From Cupriavidus numazuensis (GTDB taxonomy: Bacteria > Pseudomonadota > Gammaproteobacteria > Burkholderiales > Burkholderiaceae): a stretch of DNA of 64,000 nucleotides. Under the pieces are notes generated by a model. It had not been told where the DNA came from, did no database searches, and was given only the letters and a program-made list of their open reading frames with translations. The stretch is taken from positions 62,001 through 126,000 of the forward strand of contig NZ_CAJPVI010000008.1 in NCBI RefSeq assembly GCF_905397435.1. The letters are read 5' to 3'. Shown here one piece after another: positions 8,039-16,691 of the stretch (the first letter of the stretch is position 1; each line of letters starts with the position of its first letter). A program made the translations under genes and the position numbers.

Positions 8039-9292
8039 ATGGACCACGGATGGACGACGGGGAACCGGCTTCGATTGCTGGAAAACGGGGAGGAATACTT
8101 CCCCAGGCTGATTGCAGCCCTGAACGCCGCGCGCAGCAGCGTGCTGCTGGAAACGTTCATCCTGGCGGAGGATGAAGTCGGCAGGCAGCTTGCCGAAGCG
8201 CTGGCCGCGGCTGCGCGCCGGGGCGTACAGGTCGCGCTGACCGTCGATGGTTTTGGCACGGCCGAGCTCTCTGCCGACTATATGGCGAGCCTGGCTCAGG
8301 CAGGCGTTGCGGTGCGAATGTTCTCGCCGGGCCACCGCCTGTTGGGCAGGCGGGCCAATCTCTTTCGACGATTGCACCGCAAGCTGGTGGCCATCGATGC
8401 ATCCATTGCCTTCGTCGGCGGAATCAACCTGTCCGTCGACCATCTTGTCCAGGCCAGCCCCATTGCCAAGCAGGACTATGCAGTGGAGGTGCAAGGTCCG
8501 GCGGCACAGGTGATTCACACGTTCATGCTGGAAGCGATTGGCGCTGGCACCAAACGGCCGCAGGCCATGCGCTGGCGGCGCCCGGCCGCGCGCGAAAGCA
8601 CGGTGCCTGATGCCGGGTTGCCCGGCGCAGCGTTGCTCGTGACACGCGACAACCAGGCGCATCGGAACGACATCGAGCGGCACTACCTGATGGCGATCCG
8701 CGCGGCGCGGCGCGAGATCGTCATTGCCAATGCGTACTTCCTGCCCGGCTATCGCCTGCTGCAGGCGATTTGCGCGGCGGCGCAGCGCGGCGTCGACGTG
8801 CAGCTGATCTTGCAAGGCCGTCCGGACATGCTGTGGGTCAAGCGCACCGTCGACATGTTGTACGCCCACTTGCGTGAATCGGGCGTGCGGATCTTCGAGT
8901 ACTGCGAACGTCCCAACCATAGCAAGGTGGCCGTCGTGGACGATGACTGGGCCACCGTGGGTTCGAGCAATCTCGATCCCTTGAGCCTGTCGCTGAACCT
9001 CGAAGCCAACCTCGTGATCCGCGACGTCGGCTTCGTGGCCACGCTCAAGGACAACCTGCGGAACCTGATGTCCCGCAGTTGCACCGAAGTCTCCGCGGTC
9101 GAGGGCGGGCCTGGCGCGTGGTGGCATGGCATTGCCACGCCCGTGATCTTTCACTTCCTGCGCAAGTTTCCCGCCTGGGCCGGCTGGCTGCCGGCCCATA
9201 CGCCCCGGCTGGTGTCGCCGGAGATGCCGGCGGCCGCCGATGCGCCATCGACTGACATGGCTGTGCATAACGTTCAACGGGATGGCCCATGA
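8039..9292 (+). CDS. clsB: cardiolipin synthase ClsB (phospholipase D family)
   Basis: A 417-residue phospholipase-D superfamily enzyme with two HKD motifs: HRKLVAIDASIAFVGG (about residues 115-130) and HSKVAVVDDDWATVGSSN (about 298-315). The N-terminus GNRLRLLENGEEYF closely resembles remembered E. coli ClsB, and the length matches. ClsB makes cardiolipin from phosphatidyl donors at the inner membrane. A TTG three codons upstream is an alternative start; neither has a good ribosome site. Its stop overlaps the ybhN start (ATGA), the same pairing as in E. coli. Confidence 0.9.
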   Translation: MDHGWTTGNRLRLLENGEEYFPRLIAALNAARSSVLLETFILAEDEVGRQLAEALAAAARRGVQVALTVDGFGTAELSADYMASLAQAGVAVRMFSPGHRLLGRRANLFRRLHRKLVAIDASIAFVGGINLSVDHLVQASPIAKQDYAVEVQGPAAQVIHTFMLEAIGAGTKRPQAMRWRRPAARESTVPDAGLPGAALLVTRDNQAHRNDIERHYLMAIRAARREIVIANAYFLPGYRLLQAICAAAQRGVDVQLILQGRPDMLWVKRTVDMLYAHLRESGVRIFEYCERPNHSKVAVVDDDWATVGSSNLDPLSLSLNLEANLVIRDVGFVATLKDNLRNLMSRSCTEVSAVEGGPGAWWHGIATPVIFHFLRKFPAWAGWLPAHTPRLVSPEMPAAADAPSTDMAVHNVQRDGP

Positions 9293-10254
9293 CAAGCACT
9301 ACCCATCTGCGCCGTGCGCTGCGACGCGGCCTGCGCTGGTCGACCGTCAAGCACGTGGTTGGCATCGCATTCGTGGCACTGGTGGCGTACCTGATCTATC
9401 ACAGCCTGAGGGGTGTCGACTGGCCGCAGGTATGGCAGGGTCTGCAGCGCTACAACGCGGCCACGCTGCTACCGGTCATGGGGCTGGCCTGCGTCAGCTT
9501 TTCGCTGCACGCCTCGTTCGACATCCTCGGGCGCCACTACACAGGGCATCACCTGTCCACGCCGCGCGTCATGCTGATTGCGTTCATCGCGTACATATTC
9601 AACCTGAATGTCGGTGCGATGGTGGGCGGCCTGGGCATGCGGCTGCGGCTCTATTCGCGCGCCAATGTCAGCGGGTCGCAAGTGGCAGGGATCTACACCA
9701 TTGCCATCATCACCAACTGGACCGGCTACATGCTGCTGGCCGGCGGCGTGCTCGCGGTAATGCCGCCTGCGTTGCCGAAGGAGTGGGGTGTCACATCATG
9801 GATGCTCCGTGCCCTTGGCGTGCTGATGCTGGCCTGCGGGCTGCTCTACTGGCTGGCCTGTGCCAAGGCAAAGACACGCAGCATCCGGTTCAGGAAGCGT
9901 GTGTTCCGGCTGCCGGGGTTCCGTTTTGCATTGCTGCAGACGGCGTTGTCAGTCACGAACTGGATCGTGCTCGCCAGCATCATCAATCTGCTGCTGCCCA
10001 AGGAGGTGACGCTGTGGCAATGCCTTGCCGCGTTGCTGGTCGGCGCGGTCGCTGGCGCGCTTGCCCGCATTCCGGCCGGCATCGGCGTGCTGGAAAGCGT
10101 GTTCGTGGTGCTGCTGCGGCCGGTTGCCCCGGAGCATGTCGTGGTGGCGGCATTGATCGCTTATCGCGCGCTCTATTACCTGCTGCCAATGGTGGTCGCG
10201 TCGTCGCTGTACGCGTGGATGGAGTTGCGCGGTGCACCCGCGCCGACTCGCTAG
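9289..10254 (+). CDS. ybhN: YbhN/UPF0104 family membrane protein
   Basis: A 321-residue multi-pass inner-membrane protein of the YbhN (lysylphosphatidylglycerol synthetase TM-like, AglD/UPF0104) family. About eight hydrophobic segments are seen, with family motifs YIFNLNVGAMVGGLGMRLRLYS and RIPAGIGVLESVF. Its ATG overlaps the clsB stop, so the two are translationally coupled. YbhN-type proteins are proposed lipid translocases; coupling with a cardiolipin synthase supports a role in anionic lipid handling. The third gene of the E. coli set, the YbhP endonuclease-like protein, is not present on either side. Confidence 0.88.
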   Translation: MTSTTHLRRALRRGLRWSTVKHVVGIAFVALVAYLIYHSLRGVDWPQVWQGLQRYNAATLLPVMGLACVSFSLHASFDILGRHYTGHHLSTPRVMLIAFIAYIFNLNVGAMVGGLGMRLRLYSRANVSGSQVAGIYTIAIITNWTGYMLLAGGVLAVMPPALPKEWGVTSWMLRALGVLMLACGLLYWLACAKAKTRSIRFRKRVFRLPGFRFALLQTALSVTNWIVLASIINLLLPKEVTLWQCLAALLVGAVAGALARIPAGIGVLESVFVVLLRPVAPEHVVVAALIAYRALYYLLPMVVASSLYAWMELRGAPAPTR

Positions 10255-10346
10255 CAAGGGGCGCCTTTTGCTGAATTCGGTGGGCCGGGTTGATCATCGT
10301 TGCTGGCAACGCGTGATGTGTCCCCGGCCCTTGATGCGGTAGAAAC

Positions 10347-11357
10347 TCAATACGCCGTAAAGCGCCAGGACTGGTGAATTGCCACGCCATTTCGCGCACC
10401 TGCGAAGGTCGCCTTGTATGTGCCGGCAGCGATGGGTTGTGTGGGGAGCAGGAAAACCACGCCTCGATACAGGCTCGCGTCCGCGATAGCCGACGCAACC
10501 GAACCAGCCTTGGATTCTGCCGGCACCAGGATACGAGCTGGCACGGCATGGCCGCCTGGCCCCGTGAGGGTGAAGTCTGAAACCGTCAGTACGTCGGACG
10601 GCTTTTCCACGTTGACCCGGAACATGATGGGAGGACCGGCGGTGGCCAGGTCGGGCGCCGGATTCGGGATTTCTTCCGCCGGAACGAACACGCCGTGGAC
10701 GCTGGCATTGTTGGCGGGGTAGTGGGCGCCAGAGCCGGGAGGCAGTTGCTGGCCGCCCCATTGGGCCAGGCCGTAGCCGCCAGTGCCGTCCGCGGTCACT
10801 ATGCCGAAGTTCGCCACGCAGTAATTGTCACGCATCGCGAGACCGATGGTCTCCTGATTGCTGGTAATCCCCTGCAGGTGGTAAACGGAGTTCGCCATCG
10901 ACGCAAGACAGCGGCCGAGGTCGCCGTTATAGGCGTTCTGTCCGACCCATTGCTTGTGCGAGCCGCCCACGGCAAGCACCTGACGGTATGGGTCGGGGCT
11001 GGTGAAGCCGGGATTTCCGGGGATCTCCGTGTGGCTCATCACCGCGTTGAGCTTCATATACTCCAGGTGGTTCTCGGCCGCCGCGTCCAGTGCGGGGTCT
11101 TGCCGCAATGCACCGACGCCGATTGCGAGGCGCAGGGCATTGAGCGCGTTGAAGAATTCCAGCCGGGGGTCGGTTCGGAAGTAAGTGGATCTGCGCGTGC
11201 CGGTGGCCGGCGCGGACGGAGAAAACTCGTTGCTGACGGTCGGTCTGTGTGGCAGGTTTGCGGCGATCGTTGGAGGGGTGGCACCGGCGCTGTCAATGCG
11301 GGCGCAGACCGCGACAAGGACAGACGTCGCGGCGACTGCGAAATGGCTCTTTCTCAC
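10347..11357 (-). CDS. secreted CAP-domain (SCP/PR1-like) protein
   Basis: A roughly 336-residue exported protein with a CAP domain: DPRLEFFNALNALRLAIGVG then HLEYMKLNAVMSHTE and YCVANFGIV, covering about residues 60-200, and a beta-rich C-terminal region (VNVEKPSDVLTVSDFTLTG to the end). The GTG at 11357 was chosen because it opens a signal peptide (VRKSHFAVAATSVLVAVCA). The frame stays open upstream to 11585 and crosses a ten-base G/C tract; that part lacks gene-like composition. CAP proteins bind lipids or act as peptidases; the role here is unknown. It is divergent from the TAXI receptor gene. Confidence 0.75.
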   Translation of the reverse strand: MRKSHFAVAATSVLVAVCARIDSAGATPPTIAANLPHRPTVSNEFSPSAPATGTRRSTYFRTDPRLEFFNALNALRLAIGVGALRQDPALDAAAENHLEYMKLNAVMSHTEIPGNPGFTSPDPYRQVLAVGGSHKQWVGQNAYNGDLGRCLASMANSVYHLQGITSNQETIGLAMRDNYCVANFGIVTADGTGGYGLAQWGGQQLPPGSGAHYPANNASVHGVFVPAEEIPNPAPDLATAGPPIMFRVNVEKPSDVLTVSDFTLTGPGGHAVPARILVPAESKAGSVASAIADASLYRGVVFLLPTQPIAAGTYKATFAGARNGVAIHQSWRFTAY

Positions 11358-11395
11358 GTTCTTCGGGTTGTTATAGGTCTGTACACGCGGGGTTC

Positions 11396-11405
11396 GGGGG
11401 GGGGG
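11396..11405. repeat. homopolymer tract of ten G
   Basis: Ten consecutive G on the plus strand, C on the coding strand, about 40 bases upstream of the CAP-protein start. Tracts of this length can slip during replication and may alter promoter spacing; if translation starts upstream of it, slippage would also change frame. They are also a common place for assembly error. Confidence 0.7.
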
Positions 11406-11584
11406 CGCCGGATCCTGGAAAACGGCTCCCCGAGCCATAACGCGAGATGACGGAGATTCGTGCACACGATTTGCGCGCCCGCCGGTACGTCGGTTCCCTG
11501 GCCGGCTTCGCAACAGGACAATCTGATATCGTATGGCGCCCAAGCCGTGTGCCCCAGAGACCAACCTGACAAGAGAGGCAAGCA

Positions 11585-12940
11585 ATGCCCAGGCCGAACC
11601 CAGCGCTCCGACGCATCCATAAGGCGCCCATGACTCCGATGCGCCGGCGCCTTGCCATCACCGGCGCCATCCTGCTGGTCGCCGTGCTGGGCTGGGGTGT
11701 GGCAGTCGTCGTTGAACCCGCGATCCAGCGCACCATCGTGATCACGACCGGCGCGGACAAGGGCATCTACCGCGGCTTCGCGGATCGCTATGCGCCCCTC
11801 CTCAAACGCGACGGCATCACGCTCGATATCCGCAGTTCCGCCGGATCGGTCGAGAACTATGCGAGGCTGACGGATCCGAACAGCGAATTCGACGTCGGCT
11901 TCATCCAGTCGGGCACCACGACCCCGAAGGAAACCGACCACCTGCAAACCATCGCCGCCGTTTCATACGAACCGATCTGGGTGTTCTATCGCGGCAAGGC
12001 CACGATCGACCGGCTGGCACAACTGAGCGGCAAGCGGATCTCGATCGGCGTACCCGGCAGCGGCCTGCTGAATGTCTCACGCGTATTGCTCAGCCATAGC
12101 GGCGTCAATGCAAGCAACAGCACGCTGCTGGAAATGGACGCCAGCCAGGCCTATCAAGGCCTGCGCAATGGCCAGATCGACGCCGCCTTTTTTATCGGCA
12201 GGCCGGATGCCGACATGCAGCAGAAGCTGCTGAACAGCGACCTGAAGCTGATGAATTTCGCCCAGGCCGACGCGCTGGTGCAGCGGTTCCCGTCGCTCGC
12301 CAAGCTCACATTCCCGCGCGCATCGACCAGCATCGCCAAGGACCTTCCGCAGGCGGATGTCACGCTGCTGGCCGCGACGGCCTTGCTGGTGTCGAAGGAC
12401 ACCCTCCATCCCGCCCTGGTCTACCTGCTGCTGGAGGCGGCCCGGTCCGTGCATGGCGGCGAGGACTACTTCACGCGGCTGGGGACGTTTCCCAACTTGA
12501 ATACGAGCGAGTTTCCGATCTCGGACGAGAGCATGCGCTACTTCAAGTCCGGACGGCCCTTCCTGCAGCGCTACCTGCCGTTCTGGCTCGCCAGTTTCAT
12601 CGAGCGGCGCCTGCTGATCCTGCTGCCCTTCATGGCTTTGCTGCTCGGCTTGCTGCAAGCATTGCCGCGCATGATCAATGCGCGGTACAAGAACCGGCTG
12701 ATCGTCTGGTATCAGGAGATCAAGGCGCTGGAAGATGAAATCTGGAGAGCCGGCGAGCCGACCGCGGAACAGGTGGCGCAATGGCGCGACGAGATCGAGA
12801 ACATCGATGCGCTCGCCAGCCAGATACGGCTGCCGCAGCGCTACTTCCAGGAGGTCTACGCGCTCAAGCAGGCAATCGGCGTCGTCAGGGACCGGATTTC
12901 ACACGCGGCCGGGAAAATCAAAAATTCCCCGGCCGCCTGA
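11585..12940 (+). CDS. TAXI-family TRAP-type solute-binding protein with C-terminal membrane anchor
   Basis: A 451-residue TAXI receptor. An N-terminal membrane/signal segment (LAITGAILLVAVLGWGVAVVV, about 23-43) precedes the binding domain with IVITTGADKGIYRGFADRYA, DVGFIQSG, ISIGVPGSG and a run ending TSEFPISDES. After about residue 335 there is a second hydrophobic segment (LLILLPFMALLLGLLQALP) and a charged, likely helical tail to residue 451, so the domain is membrane-held rather than free. TAXI receptors feed TRAP transporters (glutamate-like or other acids), but no DctM-type permease is present. The neighbouring amidohydrolase is convergent. Confidence 0.88.
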   Translation: MPRPNPALRRIHKAPMTPMRRRLAITGAILLVAVLGWGVAVVVEPAIQRTIVITTGADKGIYRGFADRYAPLLKRDGITLDIRSSAGSVENYARLTDPNSEFDVGFIQSGTTTPKETDHLQTIAAVSYEPIWVFYRGKATIDRLAQLSGKRISIGVPGSGLLNVSRVLLSHSGVNASNSTLLEMDASQAYQGLRNGQIDAAFFIGRPDADMQQKLLNSDLKLMNFAQADALVQRFPSLAKLTFPRASTSIAKDLPQADVTLLAATALLVSKDTLHPALVYLLLEAARSVHGGEDYFTRLGTFPNLNTSEFPISDESMRYFKSGRPFLQRYLPFWLASFIERRLLILLPFMALLLGLLQALPRMINARYKNRLIVWYQEIKALEDEIWRAGEPTAEQVAQWRDEIENIDALASQIRLPQRYFQEVYALKQAIGVVRDRISHAAGKIKNSPAA

Positions 12941-12952
12941 ACGGCCGCCCAA

Positions 12953-13897
12953 TCAGATGTCAGCGTCCTGCATCAGGGCGCTGACATGCGCCATCGAACT
13001 CGTGGCCAGGGCGTCCAGGCTATAGCCGCCTTCCAGGATCGATACGATGCGGCCGTTGCATGTCTCGTCGGCAATCTGCATCAGTTCCCGGGTGATCCAG
13101 TGGAAGTCGCTGTCCTCCAGGTTCATGCCAGCGAGGGGATCCAGGCGGTGCGCGTCGAATCCTGCCGAGATAATGAGGATGTCGGGGGCGAACGCCCGTA
13201 GCGCAGGAAGCACAAGGGCGGAGATCGCGGCACGGAACTGCGCCGGCTCGCAGCCGCGAGGCAACGGGACGTTGACGATATTGTGGTTCACCCCTGTCTG
13301 GGACCGCGCTCCGGTGCCGGGGTAGAAAGGCGACTGGTGGCTGGATGCGTAGAACAGCTCCGGGCGGTCGAAGAACGCTGCCTGGGTTCCGTTGCCGTGA
13401 TGCACATCGAAATCGACCACAGCGACGCGCGCGAGTTGATGGACCTCACGGGCGTAAGCCGCGGCGATTGCCGCCTGGTTGAAGATGCAAAAACCCATGG
13501 CTTTCGCCGGTTCAGCGTGATGACCGCACGGCCGCGTCGCGCAAAACACGTTACGCGCCTCGCCGTGCATCACGGCGTCGACACCCGCGCAGGCAGCGCC
13601 GACGCAGCGCATCACGGCTTCCCACGAGCCCGGCGACATGATCGTATCCCCCGCGTCCAGCGGCACGTATCCGCGGGTGGGGGCGCGTTGCGCGATCTCG
13701 TCGATGTAGTCCGCATCGTGGATCCATTGCAATTGCTCGACGGTGCCCATCGGCGCGTCGCGCCATTCCAGCGACGCGAATTCCGGCGTTCGCAACGCCT
13801 GCACGACGGCCTTCAGGCGCTCGGGCGATTCCGGGTGGTGCGGCCCGGGGCGGTGTTCGAGACACGCGGTGTGGGTGTAGATGATCGTAGTTGTCAT
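12953..13897 (-). CDS. histone deacetylase-family amidohydrolase (acetylpolyamine/AcuC-like)
   Basis: A 314-residue zinc amidohydrolase of the HDAC superfamily, resembling class II deacetylases and bacterial acetylpolyamine amidohydrolases. It contains HPESPERL (about 21-28), the active-site dyad in RPCGHHAEP, the zinc ligands in VVDFDVHHGNGTQ, the Asp in SAGFDAHRLDPL and the C-terminal EGGY with the catalytic-site Tyr. It would deacetylate N-acetylated amines or lysines in the cytosol. It stands alone, convergent with the TAXI receptor and with 13 bases between the stops. Substrate assignment is not possible from sequence. Confidence 0.92.
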   Translation of the reverse strand: MTTTIIYTHTACLEHRPGPHHPESPERLKAVVQALRTPEFASLEWRDAPMGTVEQLQWIHDADYIDEIAQRAPTRGYVPLDAGDTIMSPGSWEAVMRCVGAACAGVDAVMHGEARNVFCATRPCGHHAEPAKAMGFCIFNQAAIAAAYAREVHQLARVAVVDFDVHHGNGTQAAFFDRPELFYASSHQSPFYPGTGARSQTGVNHNIVNVPLPRGCEPAQFRAAISALVLPALRAFAPDILIISAGFDAHRLDPLAGMNLEDSDFHWITRELMQIADETCNGRIVSILEGGYSLDALATSSMAHVSALMQDADI

Positions 13898-14094
13898 GTT
13901 CGGCTGGTCTCCGTTTCAACCGGTGCCGTTCTCTGAATCGCGCATTGCGGCCTACGTCGATCGTCACGGCAATCGTCAGATATGTAATATATCAGGAGTT
14001 GTGGGCCGGAGCAGTCCGGTAACAAACAGACTGCAAGACGACGCAGGAGAGACCGCTCAGGACCTGCAGCGGCTAGCGCCGCCCGCTCGCGGAG

Positions 14095-14586
14095 TCACGT
14101 CCCGCTGACGTGCTGACAATGTTCCCGAAACCAGAGGTCCAGCCTCTGCTGCGCGCTGGCCCAGGTCGGCACCTCGCCGGACGCGCCGGGGGCCAGGCCG
14201 AGGCTTTGCCACGCGGAGTGCAGGAGTTGATCGACAGGTTTCCAGGAACGCCCCCATGGATTCTGCGGCTCCAGGACAACATCGTGCGCCGCAATCCACG
14301 CATAAAGAGCCTGCCGGTCTTGCTCCGAGGGAAGCTCGGTCGACTGCACCGCCTGTGGCGCGGGCCTGCCGATTGCGGCTGCTTCCAGCCACGTGGCCAA
14401 GGCAACACCCAGCGGCTGCTCGGCCAGCATGGCCGACAGCGCGACACCCCGTCGCAGGTCCGCGAGCAGATACAGGCACGCGCGCGGCGGCGTCTGCCCG
14501 CGAAAGAGTGTGCAGTGGAGGGCCCAGGTAGGGGCAAAGGGTGAAGGGGGCGTCTGCAGGGACATGAGCGAAAGCTGGAGAGCCAC
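14095..14586 (-). CDS. hypothetical protein
   Basis: A 163-residue frame with GC-rich third positions and protein-like composition; no family recognised. It carries CLYLLADLRRGVALSAML and repeated W residues (TWALHC, YAWIAAHD, WFREH), suggesting a compact globular domain. The GTG at 14586 has AGGAAG immediately against it; the ATG at 14565 is an alternative. It lies downstream of the LysR gene on the same strand, 84 bases away, and could be co-transcribed with it. Confidence 0.5.
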   Translation of the reverse strand: MALQLSLMSLQTPPSPFAPTWALHCTLFRGQTPPRACLYLLADLRRGVALSAMLAEQPLGVALATWLEAAAIGRPAPQAVQSTELPSEQDRQALYAWIAAHDVVLEPQNPWGRSWKPVDQLLHSAWQSLGLAPGASGEVPTWASAQQRLDLWFREHCQHVSGT

Positions 14587-14670
14587 TTCCTATCGCTAGC
14601 AAAGCTCGTGCCGGGCGCGATGTCAAGCACGGGCACCGGAAGCTGCGACTGGCAACGGCCACCCCAACCG

Positions 14671-15555
14671 CTACACCAACCGCAGATCCCACAGCACATC
14701 GAGAACGTGTTGGGTGGAGCGTTCAACGTACCCCGCACGATGCGCGATGCCGAGCCGACGCCATAGCGCCGGGCGCAGTGGACGCATGACAATGCGCTTG
14801 TCCGGCAATGGCGTGGTGGCCTCGTGGGGCAACAGCGCCGCGCCATAACCCGCCGCGACCAGGCTCTTGATCGCGTCGTTGTAGTTGAGCTGAATGCGTG
14901 GTGCGGGATGGTGTCCCGCGGCCGCGAACCACTCCGCAGTCTGACGCGAGAGGCGCGTGGTCGCGTCATTGAGAATCAGAGGCTGGGCGGCGAGCCATTC
15001 CGGTGTGACACGGGCCGGGCACTGCCAATGCGCCGGCACGAAAGCCATCACGGGGTCGCGGCGCCACGGCTTGATCACCAGTCCGGCTACCGGCGGCTGA
15101 GGCAGTGCAACCAGCCCGATATCCAGCGTGCCGTCCGCCAGTCGGGACAGTGTTTCCTGCGAGGTAAGGACCGCAATCTGAATGTCGATGCCGGGATGCT
15201 GCTGGCGCAGCACCTCGAGCGCCTGTGGCAGCAGGTGCGCGATCGCGCCAGTCGACGCACCGAGCCGGGCGCGCCCTTCGAGCCCCTCCACCTGCCGTTG
15301 GATATCGTCCAGCGCCTGCTCCGCATCGGCCAGCAGCCGACGCCCGCGCTCCACCAGTACCTCTCCGATCGCCGACGGCCTTACCTGTCCGCGTTTTCGC
15401 GACAGCAGCGGTGCCCCGATGCGGTGTTCCAGTTCAGCGATGTGCAGGCTGACCGTGGGCGGCGCCAGGTGCAAGGCACGCGCCGCCCCGGCGAATGAGC
15501 CATGGTCGGCAATGGCGACTAGCGTGCGCAGGCGGTCCAGGCTGATCTCTCGCAT
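14671..15555 (-). CDS. LysR-family transcriptional regulator
   Basis: A 294-residue LysR-type regulator: helix-turn-helix in the first 60 residues (LDRLRTLVAIADHGSFAGAA ... PPTVSLHIAELE) and a periplasmic-binding-protein-like effector domain (LEVLRQQHPGIDIQIAVL, LDIGLVALPQ, YNDAIKSLVAAGYGAALLP). The ATG at 15555 was chosen as the start because it begins the conserved helix; the open frame reaches 15603. It is divergent from argC, with an imperfect palindrome between the two starts, so it may control argC or respond to an arginine-pathway signal; this is inference. Confidence 0.92.
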   Translation of the reverse strand: MREISLDRLRTLVAIADHGSFAGAARALHLAPPTVSLHIAELEHRIGAPLLSRKRGQVRPSAIGEVLVERGRRLLADAEQALDDIQRQVEGLEGRARLGASTGAIAHLLPQALEVLRQQHPGIDIQIAVLTSQETLSRLADGTLDIGLVALPQPPVAGLVIKPWRRDPVMAFVPAHWQCPARVTPEWLAAQPLILNDATTRLSRQTAEWFAAAGHHPAPRIQLNYNDAIKSLVAAGYGAALLPHEATTPLPDKRIVMRPLRPALWRRLGIAHRAGYVERSTQHVLDVLWDLRLV

Positions 15556-15586
15556 GTCGGCTCCGGATTCAGGAAAACTGAATGTC

Positions 15587-15607
15587 AAGGTTGTGAAATT
15601 CAACTTT
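15587..15607. promoter_or_regulatory. putative LysR binding site
   Basis: AAGGTTG-N7-CAACTTT, inverted arms with one mismatch, in the gap between the LysR gene and argC. The position 30-50 bases upstream of the LysR start and the dyad spacing fit a LysR recognition site. No further copy was noticed nearby. Confidence 0.45.
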
Positions 15608-15692
15608 CCCTATTCTAGTGGTCGATGGAAGATTGGGGCTTCTTCGACGTCCTTCGACGTGTTATCCCTTCAGTCACCGGAGTATTCCTCGC

Positions 15693-16622
15693 ATGAGCTC
15701 TCCCCTGGTTTTCATCGACGGCGACCAAGGCACCACCGGGTTGCAAATCCACGAACGTCTGCGCGGCCGGACCGACCTCCGCCTGTTCACGCTTGCCGCG
15801 TCGGAACGCAAGGATCCACGGCGTCGTGCGGAAGCCATCAATGCCTGCGACATCGCCATCCTCTGCTTGCCCGATGCCGCCGCACGCGAGGCGGTGAACG
15901 CCATCGTCAATCCCGCCGTCAGGGTGATCGACGCAAGTTCCGCCCACCGCACGCATCCGGACTGGACCTATGGTTTTCCGGAAATGGCACCGGAACAGGC
16001 CGCGCGCATCGCGAATGCGCAACGGGTCACCAATCCCGGCTGCTATCCGACCGGTGCGGTTGGCCTGCTGCGTCCGCTGGTGCAGGCCGGGCTTGTCCCG
16101 GCCAACTATCCGCTCAGCATCCATGCGGTGTCCGGCTACTCCGGACGCGGCCGTGCCGGCGTGGAGGAGTATGAGGGGCAGGATGCCGTCAGCCCGCCGG
16201 CATTCCAGGTGTATGGCCTGGAACTCGCGCACAAGCACCCGCCGGAAATCCAGCAGCACGCCGGGCTCGCGCAGCGTCCCATCTTCGTTCCCGCGTATGG
16301 TGCGTTCCGCCAGGGCATCGTGCTGACGGTGCCCATCGCGTTGCGGCAGCTGGCCCCCGATGTGGATGGCGCCACGCTACACGCATGTCTCGCGCACCAC
16401 TATGCCGGAGCGGCCCATGTACATGTTCTGCCGTTGCACGAATCCTCCGTGCTAAAGCACCTGGATCCGCAAGTGCTGAATGGCACGAACGACATGCACC
16501 TGAGCGTGTTTTCCAACGGGGAGCACGGGCACGTTCTGCTGTCGGCGGTGTTCGATAACCTTGGCAAAGGTGCGTCCGGCGCCGCGGTTCAGAACCTGGA
16601 CCTGATGCTCACGCGGCAATAG
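15693..16622 (+). CDS. argC: N-acetyl-gamma-glutamyl-phosphate reductase, short (type 2) form
   Basis: A 309-residue NADPH-dependent reductase of arginine biosynthesis, converting N-acetylglutamyl-phosphate to the semialdehyde. It has the nucleotide-binding start [18 protein letters not shown] and the active-site Cys117 in NPGCYPTGA, followed by [10 protein letters not shown]. The length and the GDQGTTG form match the shorter ArgC class rather than the ~345-residue class. The ATG at 15693 is preceded by a GGAG-type site. No other arginine genes are near; it stands divergent from a LysR regulator. It may be a second, regulated isozyme. Confidence 0.9.
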   Translation: MSSPLVFIDGDQGTTGLQIHERLRGRTDLRLFTLAASERKDPRRRAEAINACDIAILCLPDAAAREAVNAIVNPAVRVIDASSAHRTHPDWTYGFPEMAPEQAARIANAQRVTNPGCYPTGAVGLLRPLVQAGLVPANYPLSIHAVSGYSGRGRAGVEEYEGQDAVSPPAFQVYGLELAHKHPPEIQQHAGLAQRPIFVPAYGAFRQGIVLTVPIALRQLAPDVDGATLHACLAHHYAGAAHVHVLPLHESSVLKHLDPQVLNGTNDMHLSVFSNGEHGHVLLSAVFDNLGKGASGAAVQNLDLMLTRQ

Positions 16623-16691
16623 TGGCCGAGGGCAACCTGCAGACTTCGCTATCGGCCAGGTTCTGCTTCTGGGGTGCGCGGCAACGGCGCG

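Noticed and set aside
6512..9295. 927-codon minus-strand open frame
   Set aside because: Runs antisense through an lactonase-Bug-ClsB region with clear plus-strand motifs; the product is His/Arg/Gln-rich without domains, typical of a shadow frame in GC-rich DNA.
13979..13993. small AT-rich dyad GATAT-N5-ATATC upstream of the deacetylase-like gene
   Set aside because: Arms of five bases only; may be just the promoter -10 region. Not strong enough to list as an operator.
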